Below are positions 34,979 to 43,227 of a stretch of 64,000 bases of DNA, in pieces. Under the pieces are notes generated by a model. That model did not search any database. It saw nothing but the letters and a program-made list of their open reading frames with translations, and was not told where the DNA came from. This DNA comes from Herbiconiux gentiana. GTDB lineage: Bacteria; Actinomycetota; Actinomycetes; Actinomycetales; Microbacteriaceae. The translations under genes were made by a program, and so were the position numbers. How positions within the stretch are numbered: position 1 is the first letter of the stretch; each line of letters starts with the position of its first letter. The stretch covers positions 248,001-312,000 of the forward strand of contig NZ_JANTEZ010000005.1 in assembly GCF_024978135.1 (NCBI RefSeq), read 5' to 3'.

Positions 34979-35788
34979 TCAGGCCGCCTTGGCGCCGGTG
35001 ATCAGGGCCACGAGCTCGTCGCCGCTGGTCTCGGCGGAGCGGCGCTCGGCCACGGCCATGCCGGCGCGCATCACCCAGACGTGGTCGGACAGGCGCATCA
35101 CCTGGTCGAAGTTGTGGCTGATCAGCAGCACGGCGACACCCGACTCCCGCAGGGTCTCGATGACTCCCTCGACCCGGGCGGTCTCCTGCACTCCGAGGGC
35201 GGCGGTCGGCTCGTCCATGATCACGATCTGCGAGCCCCAGCCGGCGGCCCGCGCGATCGCCACGGCCTGCCGCTGCCCGCCCGAGAGCCGGCGCACCTTG
35301 CTGGTGACGGGCGGCACGTTCACGGCGAGGTTCTTCAGCAGGTCGGCGGCCGTCTGCTTCATCAGCTTGCGGTCGAGGGTGCGGAAGGGCCCGAAGCCGT
35401 GGGTCTTCTCGCGGCCGAGGAAGAAGTTCTGCCAGACGGTCAGGTCTTCCACGAGGGCGAGGTTCTGCTGAACCGTCTCGATGCCCTGCTGGATGGCGGC
35501 GTTCGGGTTCTCGAACGTGACCGGCTTGCCGTCGAGCAGGATCTCGCCCGAGTCGGGGCGATGGATGCCGGACAGGCAGCGCACCATCGTCGACTTGCCG
35601 GCGCCGTTGTCGCCGATCAGGGCGGTGATCTCGCCGCGGCGCATGGTCATCGACGCGCCCTTCAGCGCGTGCACCCCGCCGAACGACTTGGTGATGCCGG
35701 TCGCCTGCAGGATGAAGTCGCGGGTGGCGGTGGTGCCCGTGTGCGGGGCCACCGAGGGGCGTTCGTTGTACTGGTCTGGAGTCGTCAT
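34979..35788 (-). CDS. CUT2-family sugar ABC transporter ATPase (FrcA-like)
   Basis: 269-aa single-domain ATPase. Walker A GDNGAGKST, Q-loop VQQNLAL, signature LSGGQRQAVAIARAA, Walker B IVIMDEPTAALGVQE, H-switch LLISHNFDQ. ATG 35788 overlaps the permease stop by 4 bp; an unstructured N-terminal 27 residues precede the ABC core. Single-domain form and gene order match FrcA of the rhizobial frcBCAK locus. Confidence 0.93.
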   Translation of the reverse strand: MTTPDQYNERPSVAPHTGTTATRDFILQATGITKSFGGVHALKGASMTMRRGEITALIGDNGAGKSTMVRCLSGIHRPDSGEILLDGKPVTFENPNAAIQQGIETVQQNLALVEDLTVWQNFFLGREKTHGFGPFRTLDRKLMKQTAADLLKNLAVNVPPVTSKVRRLSGGQRQAVAIARAAGWGSQIVIMDEPTAALGVQETARVEGVIETLRESGVAVLLISHNFDQVMRLSDHVWVMRAGMAVAERRSAETSGDELVALITGAKAA

Positions 35789-36765
35789 TTCTTCTGGAAC
35801 CTCGTCAGGAGAGCGGCCAGGACCACGACGAGTCCGACGGCGAGCGGCTGGTAGAACTGGGAGACGCCGAGCAGGGTGAGCCCGTTCGTCAGGGCGGTGA
35901 GCAGCAGGGCGCCGATCACGGGGCCGACGATCTTCGCCTTGCCGCCGGTGAGGCTCACGCCGCCGAGCACGACCGCGGCGATCGAGTTGAGCAGGAACTG
36001 CGTGTTGATCGCCGGTTCGGCGGCGCCGACCCGGGCGACCAGCAGCAGGGCCGCCACGCCGGCGAGACCGCCGGAGATCAGGTACACGGCCATCCGGATG
36101 CGCGTCGCCGAGATGCCGTTCGCGACGGCGCTCTCCTCGTTGCCACCGACCGCCTGCACGTGCAGGCCGAAGCGGGTGCGGAACATGAAGAACCACGCCA
36201 GCACGGCGATGACCGCGGCCAGGATGATCGGGTAGCCGAAGATGCCGAGCGACCCGGAGGTGAGCGTCAGCAGCTCGGTGCTGTTGATCGTGATCGGCTT
36301 GCCGTTGGACACGATGAGCGCGAGCCCCGTGGCCACCGACAGGGTTCCGAGCGTCGCGATGAAGTCGGTGACCTTGCCCTTCGCGATCAGCAGGCCGTTG
36401 ATCAGACCGATCAGCAGCCCGGCGACGATGGCCACCACCGCCGAGACCCAGAAGCCGAGTCCGGCCTGGAAGGCCAGGCCGAACCCGATGGCCCCGAAGG
36501 TCATCGTCGCCGAGATGGAGAGGTCGATGCCGCCGGTGGTGATGACGAACGACTGCCCGATCGCCAGGATGACCAGGATGGCCGCGGCGACCAGCATCGC
36601 CTTGATGTTGCCGAGTGTCAGGAACGTCGGGCTCAGGGCGGAGAACACGATCACCAGGGCGACGAGCCCGATCGGTGCGGCGTTCTCGGCCCAGAACGAG
36701 ATCTGGCGCACCTGGGCACCGACCGCCTGGAGTCGTGGTGGACGGACGTGTTCGATCGTCGTCAT
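35785..36765 (-). CDS. CUT2 sugar ABC transporter permease (FrcC-like)
   Basis: 326-aa RbsC-type permease, the only one in this operon, so the channel should be a homodimer. Motifs: ITTGGIDLSISATMTFGAI, VTDFIATLGTLSVATGL and coupling loop VQAVGGNEESAVANGISATRIRM. About nine helices. It starts 6 nt after the binding-protein stop, with no intervening hairpin, unlike the other two transporters in the window. Confidence 0.93.
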   Translation of the reverse strand: MTTIEHVRPPRLQAVGAQVRQISFWAENAAPIGLVALVIVFSALSPTFLTLGNIKAMLVAAAILVILAIGQSFVITTGGIDLSISATMTFGAIGFGLAFQAGLGFWVSAVVAIVAGLLIGLINGLLIAKGKVTDFIATLGTLSVATGLALIVSNGKPITINSTELLTLTSGSLGIFGYPIILAAVIAVLAWFFMFRTRFGLHVQAVGGNEESAVANGISATRIRMAVYLISGGLAGVAALLLVARVGAAEPAINTQFLLNSIAAVVLGGVSLTGGKAKIVGPVIGALLLTALTNGLTLLGVSQFYQPLAVGLVVVLAALLTRFQKK

Positions 36766-36771
36766 GAAGGC

Positions 36772-37827
36772 CTACTTAGAGGGGAGGAGAGCTTCGAGCG
36801 GGTTCTCGAAGGGGGCGAAGGGCTGGGGGAAGGCGCTGATCGCCTCGTCGGCCTCGGTGCTGGTCACCAGCGCCGTGGGCGACTCGATCTCCTTGGGCAG
36901 CTCGGCGCCCGAGGCCGCGACCTCGCAGGCCTGCAGACCGAGCGAGCCGATGGCGTACGGGTACTGGGCGACGGTCGCCGAGAGACCGCCGGCCTTCACC
37001 GACTCGAGGGCGTCCTTGTTGCCGTCGACGCTCACCACGGTGATCTGGCCGGTCAGCCCGGCGTTCTCGACCGCCTTGACGATGCCGAGGCCCATGTCGT
37101 CGTTGGCGGCGAAGAAGGCCTTGACGTTCGGGTTGGCGGCGATGATGTCGGTGGCGGTGGTCAGCGCGACCTCGCGCTTCCAGTCGGCGGCCGACTCCTG
37201 GATGACATCCAGGTCGCTGCCGATGGCCGCCTTGAAGCCGTCGACGCGCGCACCGGAGGTGACGTCGCCCGCGACGCCGCCGATGATGGCGACCTCGGAG
37301 CCGGCGGGCACCTTCTCCATGACGAAGTCGCCGGCCTTGCCGCCCGCGGCCTCGTTGTCGGTGCCGATGTAGGTGGCGATGTCGAGGTTGGCCGTCTTCG
37401 CGGCGTCGGCGTCGATCGGGCTGTCGATGTTGACGATGGTCTTGCCCGAGGTCGAGACCTGGGTGAGCGCCTGCACGAGGTTGGTGCCGGTGATCGGGTT
37501 GACGATGTAGCAGCCGAAGTCCTGGCCGGCGAGGGCGGTGAGCTTGTCGGCCTGGCCCGTGGTGTCGGCGACGTCGGCGGCGGCCTGGATCGTGGCGTCG
37601 ACACCGTCGGTGCCGGCCGTGTCCTTGATCCCCGACTCCATGGCCTGGAAGAAGGGGTTGTCGAGGCCCTTGATGACCGCGGCGACCTTGGTGGAGCCGG
37701 AGCCGGAGCCCGTGGCGGAACCGGAACCGGTGTCGCCGCCGGCGCAGCCGGCCAGTGCGAGAGCCGCGATGCCGAGGGGTACGGCGATCCGCGCGGTGCG
37801 CATCCATGTTGCGTCTTTGCTGAACAT
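36772..37827 (-). CDS. CUT2 sugar-binding lipoprotein (FrcB/RbsB-like)
   Basis: 351-aa lipoprotein binding protein; lipobox ALAGCAG gives a mature N-terminal Cys at about 28, followed by a Gly/Ser linker. Lobe 1 starts KVAAVIKGLDNPFFQAMESG, the ribose/fructose-binding signature; lobe 2 contains VKAFFAANDDMGLGIVKAV and TVVSVDGNKDAL. First gene of the operon, transcribed from the promoter at 37873-37901 opposite the ROK gene. Substrate is inferred as a ketohexose because of the epimerases and FrcK-like kinase. Confidence 0.93.
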   Translation of the reverse strand: MFSKDATWMRTARIAVPLGIAALALAGCAGGDTGSGSATGSGSGSTKVAAVIKGLDNPFFQAMESGIKDTAGTDGVDATIQAAADVADTTGQADKLTALAGQDFGCYIVNPITGTNLVQALTQVSTSGKTIVNIDSPIDADAAKTANLDIATYIGTDNEAAGGKAGDFVMEKVPAGSEVAIIGGVAGDVTSGARVDGFKAAIGSDLDVIQESAADWKREVALTTATDIIAANPNVKAFFAANDDMGLGIVKAVENAGLTGQITVVSVDGNKDALESVKAGGLSATVAQYPYAIGSLGLQACEVAASGAELPKEIESPTALVTSTEADEAISAFPQPFAPFENPLEALLPSK

Positions 37828-37872
37828 TGTGATCCTTGGGGGGTCGGGGCACCACTACGTGCCGTCATTGCG

Positions 37873-37909
37873 AAACTACGCCCCCTTTTGGTTTTTTGCA
37901 AACCAAAAG
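37873..37909 (-). promoter_or_regulatory. Promoter and ROK operator of the ketose operon
   Basis: On the minus strand TTGCAA (37901-37896), 17 nt and TAGTTT (37878-37873) form a sigma-70-type promoter. A perfect inverted repeat, CTTTTGGTTT / AAACCAAAAG with a 5-nt centre (37885-37909), covers the -35 box and much of the spacer. It is the obvious operator for the divergent ROK repressor. The plus-strand ROK promoter may use TAGAAT at 37936-37941. Confidence 0.8.
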
Positions 37910-37992
37910 ATTCCGTCTTTCGGGTCAGGTGTAGATAGAATGAAGACAAGCCCGCCTCAGCGGGACACCTCGGCGATGGAGCTCTGCGTAAG

Positions 37993-39150
37993 GTGAAAGA
38001 TGTGCGAACCCACGTCGGCGAGGTGTTGGCGCTGTTCCGTGAGCACGGTGAGCTCTCCCGCACCGAGGTGATCGACATCTCCGGCCTGTCGCGGTCGACG
38101 GTCAACCAGCGGCTCGCCGCGCTCGAGTCGGCCGGCCTGATCGCCGAGATCGGCGGCGGGGAGTCGACCGGCGGCCGGCCCTCCAGCCGCTTCGCCCTGA
38201 ACCGCTCGCGCGGTGTGCTGCTCACGGCCGACATCGGCGCCACCGGGCTGATCGCCGCGGTCTGCGACCTGGCCGGGTCACCGCTTCGGCACCGCACCGT
38301 GCGGGTCGACGTCTGGGAGGGCCCGGAGCGCGTGCTCGGCGAGGTCGACCGGGCCTTCGACGAGCTGATCGAGGGCGACCTCGTCTGGGGGATCGGAATC
38401 GGGGTGCCCGGCCCGGTCGAGTTCGCCGCCGGGCGCGTGGTGAACCCGCCTATCATGACCGGGTGGGACCGCTTCGACATCGCGGGCTGGTTCGACCGCT
38501 TCGAGGTGCCGGTCGTCGTCGAGAACGACGCGAACTCCCGGGCGGTCGCCGAGGCCCGGCCGCTGCGCCACGACAACCTGATCAGCATGAAGGTCGGCAC
38601 GGGCATCGGCTCTGGGCTGGTGTTCAACGGGCAGATCATCCGCGGCAGCGAGGGAGCGGCCGGCGACATCGGGCACACCCGGGCTGCCCTCGCCGACTCC
38701 GCGACCCCGCTCGGCTGCCGCTGCGGCAACGTGGGCTGCGTCGAGGCGTACGCGGGCGGCTGGGCGCTGGTGCGCGACCTCGACGCCGCGGGCACGTCCG
38801 TCGAGCACGTCGCCGACGTGGTCACCCTCGTGCGTCAGGGCGACATCGAGGCCGTCCGGCTCGTGCGGCAGGCCGGGCGGGTGCTCGGTGACGCCGTGGC
38901 CGATCTGGTGAGCATCCTGAACCCGGAGTCGATCGTGCTCTCGGGGCAGCTCGCCGAGTGCGGGGAGGTACTGCTCTCGGGGGTGCGCGAGCGGGTCTAT
39001 CAGCGCTCGCTGCCGCTGGCGACGCGCAACCTCACCATCCGGGTGTCGAAGCTCGGCGAGCTCGCCGGGGTCACGGGGCTCGCGATCATCACGGCCGATC
39101 AGCTCTTCGCCACCGACCGCATCGACGAGCTGCTGGAGCGTATCGGCTAA
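37993..39150 (+). CDS. ROK-family transcriptional regulator (FrcR-like)
   Basis: 385-aa repressor of the NagC/XylR/Mlc class. The winged helix-turn-helix is LSRTEVIDISGLSRSTVNQRLAALE. The ROK domain has an ATP-like DIGATGLIAAV motif, the sugar-binding ENDANSRAVAEA, and the zinc motif CRCGNVGCVEAYAGG. It is divergent from the ketose ABC operon and probably represses it by binding the 25-bp inverted repeat between them; a free ketose or its derivative would induce. GTG 37993 is chosen (MKDVRTHVGE). Its stop codon interleaves with that of the convergent MFS gene. Confidence 0.93.
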   Translation: MKDVRTHVGEVLALFREHGELSRTEVIDISGLSRSTVNQRLAALESAGLIAEIGGGESTGGRPSSRFALNRSRGVLLTADIGATGLIAAVCDLAGSPLRHRTVRVDVWEGPERVLGEVDRAFDELIEGDLVWGIGIGVPGPVEFAAGRVVNPPIMTGWDRFDIAGWFDRFEVPVVVENDANSRAVAEARPLRHDNLISMKVGTGIGSGLVFNGQIIRGSEGAAGDIGHTRAALADSATPLGCRCGNVGCVEAYAGGWALVRDLDAAGTSVEHVADVVTLVRQGDIEAVRLVRQAGRVLGDAVADLVSILNPESIVLSGQLAECGEVLLSGVRERVYQRSLPLATRNLTIRVSKLGELAGVTGLAIITADQLFATDRIDELLERIG

Positions 39151-40406
39151 CTTCGCGGGCGCAGGGGCTGGCTTCCCGGGCGCACCGGCTGGCTTCGCGG
39201 CCGGGTGCCGAGCCAGAGCACCCCGGCGGAGGCGCCGGCGCAGACGGTCATCACCGCGGCCGCCGGGATCGCCGTCGAGGTGCCGAGCAGACCGACGAGG
39301 GGCGCTCCGACCGCGCCGGCGACCATGTTCGACGCCCCGATCAGCGAGGCCGCGGTTCCGGCCCGCGCACCGTGCGCCCCGAGCGCGGAGGTCTGCAGCG
39401 CCGGCGACACCACCCCGAACGAGGTGGTGAACAGGAACAGCGGCACCAGCAGCCCCACCAGCCCGAGCCCCGGCGCGAGGGTCACCGAGGCGAGCAGCAG
39501 CACCGCGCTGGCGGCGAGCAGCGTGGCACCGAGCCGGGCCAGCCTGGGGATGTCGCGGCCGCGCGACAGCCGGGCGCTGAGCTGCGCGCCCACGATCATC
39601 AGCGCCCCATGACCGCCGAAGACGATCGCGTACTGCGTGGGCGTCAGCCCGTAGACGCCCTGGAACAGGAAAGCCGACGACGCCATGTAGCCCATCATCG
39701 CCGCCCACTGCAGCGCGCCCGCGACCACCACCGACACGTACAGGCGGTCGTGCAGCAGCGCGGCGTAGTCGGCTCCGGCGTGCGGGCGCTCGCGGGCCCG
39801 CTCGGCCCGTCGCTCCGGCGGGTTGGTCTCGTGCCGGGCGAGAACGGCGAAGGTGCACACGAGCAGCACCGCCCCGTAGGCCACGAGCAGCCCCATCAGT
39901 CCGCGCCAGTCCGTCAGGCCGAGCAGCTGCGCCCCGAGGGCCGGCGCGGTCACGACGAAGACTCCGTTCACGATCTGCAGCCGGGCCAGCAGCGTCACCA
40001 TGCCCGAGCCCTCGCGGCTGTCGCGCACGATGGCCAGGATGATCACCGACGACGCCGCGGCCCCGACACCCTGCACGGCGCGCAGCGCGATCAGCAGCTC
40101 GATCGACGGCGCGAGGGCGCAGCCGACGGTCGCCGCCGTGTAGAGCACGAGCGCGCCGATCAGTGGGCGCATCCGCCCCACCCGGTCGGACAGCGGACCC
40201 GCCACCAGCTGACCCACCGCCATGCCGAGGAACGCCCCCGTCAGCGTCGCCTGCACGAGCGACGGCACGGTCGCCAGGTCGCGTTCGATCTGCGGGAACG
40301 CGGGGAGGTAGAGGTCCATGGTGAGCGGCCAGATGGCCTGGATGAACCCCAGCACCACGAAGAACACCGCCGGCGGCCGGCGCCGCGCCTGCCCCGCGCG
40401 GGTCAC
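39147..40406 (-). CDS. MFS transporter, Bcr/CflA drug-efflux type
   Basis: 419-aa transporter with 12 predicted helices. The N-terminal MDLYLPAFPQIERDL and the motif AGPLSDRVGRMRPLI identify the Bcr/CflA (DHA1) group, which exports drugs or small metabolites. GTG 40406 overlaps the stop of the ThuA-like gene (GTGA), so the two are coupled. It is the second gene of an operon beginning at 41188. Confidence 0.88.
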   Translation of the reverse strand: MTRAGQARRRPPAVFFVVLGFIQAIWPLTMDLYLPAFPQIERDLATVPSLVQATLTGAFLGMAVGQLVAGPLSDRVGRMRPLIGALVLYTAATVGCALAPSIELLIALRAVQGVGAAASSVIILAIVRDSREGSGMVTLLARLQIVNGVFVVTAPALGAQLLGLTDWRGLMGLLVAYGAVLLVCTFAVLARHETNPPERRAERARERPHAGADYAALLHDRLYVSVVVAGALQWAAMMGYMASSAFLFQGVYGLTPTQYAIVFGGHGALMIVGAQLSARLSRGRDIPRLARLGATLLAASAVLLLASVTLAPGLGLVGLLVPLFLFTTSFGVVSPALQTSALGAHGARAGTAASLIGASNMVAGAVGAPLVGLLGTSTAIPAAAVMTVCAGASAGVLWLGTRPRSQPVRPGSQPLRPRS

Positions 40407-41188
40407 GCGTCGGTCGACGCGGCGGGGACCGCCCATCGCGCGAGGGCGACCAGCAGCCGGCGGTGTTCGGGCGAGTCGTACGACTCCACGCCGTGCCCGA
40501 GCGCGTCGTAGGCCACCCGGCCCGCGGTCGCCTGGCCGGCGGTCGCCCGGCCCGCGGTCGCCCGGCCCGCGGTGGCAGAGCTCGGGTTCGCCGTCGCGCG
40601 CTTCACCCAGACGAGCGGATGCTCGACACCGCCCTCGGTGTGGAACGCCACCGTCTCGACCTCCCCCGACACCTCGAGGTCGCTGTACCGCTCGTCGTGC
40701 ACCACGAACTCCGGCACCGGCAGCTGCACCGGCACCGCCAGCTCGGGCAGCGCACGGGCACGCCGCACGAGCGCCTCCCCGATGGGCGGATGCCCCGACA
40801 CCCCGGGCACCCACCGCCCACCCAGCAGCTCGGCCCACCGCGGGTCGCCGGCGAACGCCAGCGTGGCGGAGTGCAGGCCGAGCACTCCGCCACCCCGTGC
40901 CTCGTGCGTGCAGATCGCGTCGACGAGCGCCGTCGAGTCGGGCGGCGGGAGGGCGGGATCCCCGCTGACGGCGACCACGAGCAGGTCACTCCTCGCGAGG
41001 GCTCCTGGCAGGGCATCCGCTCGATCGGTGCCGAGCACCTCGACCGCCGCGCCGGCCCCTCGCAGCACCTCGCCCGCACGACCGCCGGTCGCCTCGAGCC
41101 CGTGCCACGGATCGCCGTGCTCGCCGACCCCGATGAGCACGAGCACCCGCAGCCCGTCGAGCACGGCCGCATCGGGATCGGGTGTCAC
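40403..41188 (-). CDS. ThuA-like domain protein
   Basis: 261-aa protein with the type-1 glutamine-amidotransferase-like fold of ThuA, a protein of trehalose or sucrose utilisation of unclear chemistry. Motifs: RVLVLIGVGEH near the N-terminus, LLVVAVSGDPALPPP, GGGVLGLHSATLAF, and FVVHDERYSDLEV. The nucleophile Cys of true amidotransferases is absent, as is typical for ThuA. Near residue 215 a four-fold ATAGR repeat interrupts the C-terminal region. It is coupled to an MFS exporter and preceded by a perfect palindrome. Confidence 0.78.
   Translation of the reverse strand: MTPDPDAAVLDGLRVLVLIGVGEHGDPWHGLEATGGRAGEVLRGAGAAVEVLGTDRADALPGALARSDLLVVAVSGDPALPPPDSTALVDAICTHEARGGGVLGLHSATLAFAGDPRWAELLGGRWVPGVSGHPPIGEALVRRARALPELAVPVQLPVPEFVVHDERYSDLEVSGEVETVAFHTEGGVEHPLVWVKRATANPSSATAGRATAGRATAGQATAGRVAYDALGHGVESYDSPEHRRLLVALARWAVPAASTDA
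40521..40580 (-). repeat. 15-bp tandem repeat, four units, inside the ThuA-like gene
   Basis: Units at 40521, 40536, 40551 and 40566. They encode ATAGR/ATAGQ pentapeptides. Because the unit is five codons, copy-number change would keep the frame. Confidence 0.9.
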
Positions 41189-41241
41189 GCGAGCTCGTCT
41201 CCTTCGACAACTCCGGCGCCGCGTCCCGGGCCGTCAGGTGA

Positions 41242-41255
41242 ATCGTTTAAACGAT
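41242..41255 (-). promoter_or_regulatory. Perfect 14-bp palindrome upstream of the ThuA/MFS operon
   Basis: ATCGTTTAAACGAT. On the minus strand it overlaps the -10 position of a possible promoter, TTGACG (41279-41274), 17 nt, GATCGT. A LacI- or GntR-class operator is likely; no such regulator is adjacent. Confidence 0.55.
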
Positions 41256-41297
41256 CGCACCGGCGCACCCCTTCGTCAAGGGGGCTCGGCCGCGGGA

Positions 41298-41870
41298 TCA
41301 GCGGGCGGCGCGGGCGCGGAGACCGCCGTCGACGAAGTCGATCAGCCAGCGGAAGCTCGCGTCGACGTCGGTGTCGAGCTGGAAGCCGTCGGCCGCCTCG
41401 AGGGTGGCGAAGCCGTGCAGGGCGCTGCGGAGCATCCGGAGCGCGTCGATGCGGTCGGCGTCGTCGAGGTCGTAGCCGCGAAGCACCGCCTCGAGGGAGG
41501 TCAGCGTGCGCTCGAGGGCCGGCGCCAGAGGGTCGTCGGCGTCGGCCGGGCGGGCGCCGGTGGTCGCCGCGTAGCGCCCGGGGTGCGCTGTGACGAAGCC
41601 GCGGAAGGCCTGGGCCGCGGCGGCGAGCGCCTCGCGACCGGAGACCCCCTGCATCGCGTCGCGCAGCACGTCGGCGGCCTCGCTCGCACCGAGCACGGCG
41701 ATGCGGTGGGTGAGCGAGGCGAGCCCGTCGACGTGCTTGTACAGCGACGGCGTCTTCACGCCGAGCCGCTCGGCCACCAGGCTCATGCTGACCCCGCCCA
41801 GACCGATCTCGTCGGCCAGGGCGGCCGCCGCCTCGGTGACGACGGCGGCGTCGAGGCCGGCCCTAGGCAC
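41298..41870 (-). CDS. TetR-family regulator (WHG-type C-terminal domain)
   Basis: 190-aa repressor. The helix-turn-helix is ALADEIGLGGVSMSLVAERL followed by GVKTPSLYKHVDGLASLTHR, typical of TetR members that carry a C-terminal WHG-type ligand domain. I chose GTG 41870, which overlaps the hydrolase stop by 8 bp; the frame further upstream (Pro/Thr-rich) is hydrolase coding sequence in another phase. It should autoregulate the two-gene operon through the paired sites at 42777-42812. Confidence 0.88.
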   Translation of the reverse strand: MPRAGLDAAVVTEAAAALADEIGLGGVSMSLVAERLGVKTPSLYKHVDGLASLTHRIAVLGASEAADVLRDAMQGVSGREALAAAAQAFRGFVTAHPGRYAATTGARPADADDPLAPALERTLTSLEAVLRGYDLDDADRIDALRMLRSALHGFATLEAADGFQLDTDVDASFRWLIDFVDGGLRARAAR

Positions 41871-42762
41871 GGTCGGCCCGGTCGGCACGGTCGGCCCGGC
41901 CAGCCCGGTCGGCCTGGTCGGCCTGCTCGGCGGGGCTGAGCGTGGCGGCGAGGAAGGGCAGCAGCAGCTGCAGTACGGCTTCGGGGGTCTCGGTGTGCGG
42001 GTAGTGCCCGGCACCGTCGATGACCGCGAGCTCGCCGAGCCCGGCGGGCAGCTCGGCGAGGATGCGCTCCCCCTCGGCCTCGGGGCGGGACCAGTCGGGG
42101 TCGGCCGAGCCCTCGATCACGAGCACACGGCACCGTACGTCGGCGAGGCGGGCACCGGCGTCGGCGGGGCTGGTCTTCGCCATGGCCCGGAGCACCGCCA
42201 TGCGCTCGGGCACCGAGAGGCTCGTCTCGATGCGGGCGCGCTCCGCCGCCCAGTCGACGGGCTTCGTGGGGATCGCGAGATCGAGGTAGGCGAGCCAGGC
42301 CTTCAGGCTGCCCGACATCAGCACCTTCGCCAGCTGCACCGTTCCGGCGCGGTGCCGCTTGTCGCGGAGGAGACCGCCGAGGTCGACGGACTGCGCCCGG
42401 GTGAACGGCGCGAGCTCGGCGAGCCCCACGACCAGCTCGGGCGCGCTCGCCGCGGCGATGGTGGCGGCGCCGCCGCTGATCGACTGGCCGACGATCACGG
42501 CGGGACCGCCGAGGTGCCGCACCAGCGCGACGAGGTCGCCCGCGATGTCGGTGCGGCTGTAGCCCGCCCAGCCGGTGCTCGACTCGCCGCAGCCGCGGAG
42601 GTCGACGTTCGCCACCCGGTAGCCGGCCGCGACGAGGGCGGGAACGACGAAGCGGTAGGAGTGCCGGCTGTCTCCCATGCCGTGCGCCAGCACGACCAGA
42701 GGCCCCTCGCCGCTCATGTCGTAGGCGATGGCGCCCCCGTCGATGGTGAGGAACTCGGTCAT
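41863..42762 (-). CDS. Alpha/beta-fold hydrolase
   Basis: 299-aa hydrolase. Oxyanion HG: LVVLAHGMGDSRHSYR; nucleophile elbow VGQSISGGAA (Ser about 96); acid Asp in VIEGSADPDWSRPEA; catalytic His in DGAGHYPHTETPE. The substrate is unknown. The last 25 residues are an ADRADRADR-type extension encoded by 9-bp repeats, not part of the fold. First gene of an operon with the TetR regulator. ATG 42762 has GGAGG 6 nt upstream. Confidence 0.88.
   Translation of the reverse strand: MTEFLTIDGGAIAYDMSGEGPLVVLAHGMGDSRHSYRFVVPALVAAGYRVANVDLRGCGESSTGWAGYSRTDIAGDLVALVRHLGGPAVIVGQSISGGAATIAAASAPELVVGLAELAPFTRAQSVDLGGLLRDKRHRAGTVQLAKVLMSGSLKAWLAYLDLAIPTKPVDWAAERARIETSLSVPERMAVLRAMAKTSPADAGARLADVRCRVLVIEGSADPDWSRPEAEGERILAELPAGLGELAVIDGAGHYPHTETPEAVLQLLLPFLAATLSPAEQADQADRAGRADRADRADRA
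41866..41930 (-). repeat. 9-bp degenerate tandem repeats at the hydrolase 3' end and TetR start
   Basis: CGGTCGGCC-like units encode the Ala-Asp-Arg tail of the hydrolase. The TetR GTG start lies at the edge of the array. Confidence 0.85.
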
Positions 42763-42776
42763 GGCTGCCTCCAGAT

Positions 42777-42824
42777 GGCTAATGGTGTTAGCCCAAAGCT
42801 AATGCCATTAGCCAATCATGTCAA
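42777..42824 (-). promoter_or_regulatory. Promoter with two TetR operators for the hydrolase/tetR operon
   Basis: Minus-strand promoter TTGACA (42824-42819), 17 nt, TAGCTT (42801-42796). Two inverted repeats: GCTAATGCCATTAGC (42798-42812) covers the spacer and -10; GGCTAATGGTGTTAGCC (42777-42793) covers the start site. Their centres are 20 bp apart. The promoter lies at the very end of the 119-aa gene. Confidence 0.8.
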
Positions 42825-43167
42825 CCACGGGCGTCGGTGACTCCCAGGAGGCCGACCGGGCCTCGAGATGCCGGCAGAGCTCGGCGACCACCGCGAGCTC
42901 GGCCGCCAGCGCGCCGACGCGCTCGGACGAGCGGGCCGCGTCGATGTCGCGGGCCAGGAACGTGACCGCCCAGCGTGGATCGCCCGGAGCCACCGGCTCC
43001 AGGTAGAGGGTGGTGGGCGCATTGGCCAGCTCGATCACCACGAGGCCCGTGTCGGCACCGTCCTCGCCGTCCTGGCGGAGCACCTCGACGAGGCCGTCGA
43101 TGCGTCGACCTGCGGCGAGGAACTCCTCGAGCCACTGGGAGAGGATCTCCTGCGTGCGGTACGGCAT
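42808..43167 (-). CDS. Small conserved protein, paralogue of the 50613 product
   Basis: 119-aa acidic cytoplasmic protein of unknown function. It aligns end to end with the protein at 50613: PYRTQEILSQWLEEFLAAGR against PFRTKELLEEWLAEFVAAEH, then DTGLVVIEL against DTGLVVVRL, LYLEPVAPGDPRW against AYLEPTAPGDPTW, and AAELAVVAELCRHLE against SGELVVAAELCSFLE. No catalytic motif is evident; the pattern resembles a small adaptor. ATG 43167 with GGGGG upstream; GTG 43173 is an alternative. A CTATCCGGATAG palindrome lies about 60 bp upstream. Confidence 0.75.
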   Translation of the reverse strand: MPYRTQEILSQWLEEFLAAGRRIDGLVEVLRQDGEDGADTGLVVIELANAPTTLYLEPVAPGDPRWAVTFLARDIDAARSSERVGALAAELAVVAELCRHLEARSASWESPTPVVDMIG

Positions 43168-43227
43168 GGGCACCCCCTTCGGTCGGTGGATCCATTCGAG
43201 TGCCTGGGGGCTGGGAGAATGCTCCTT

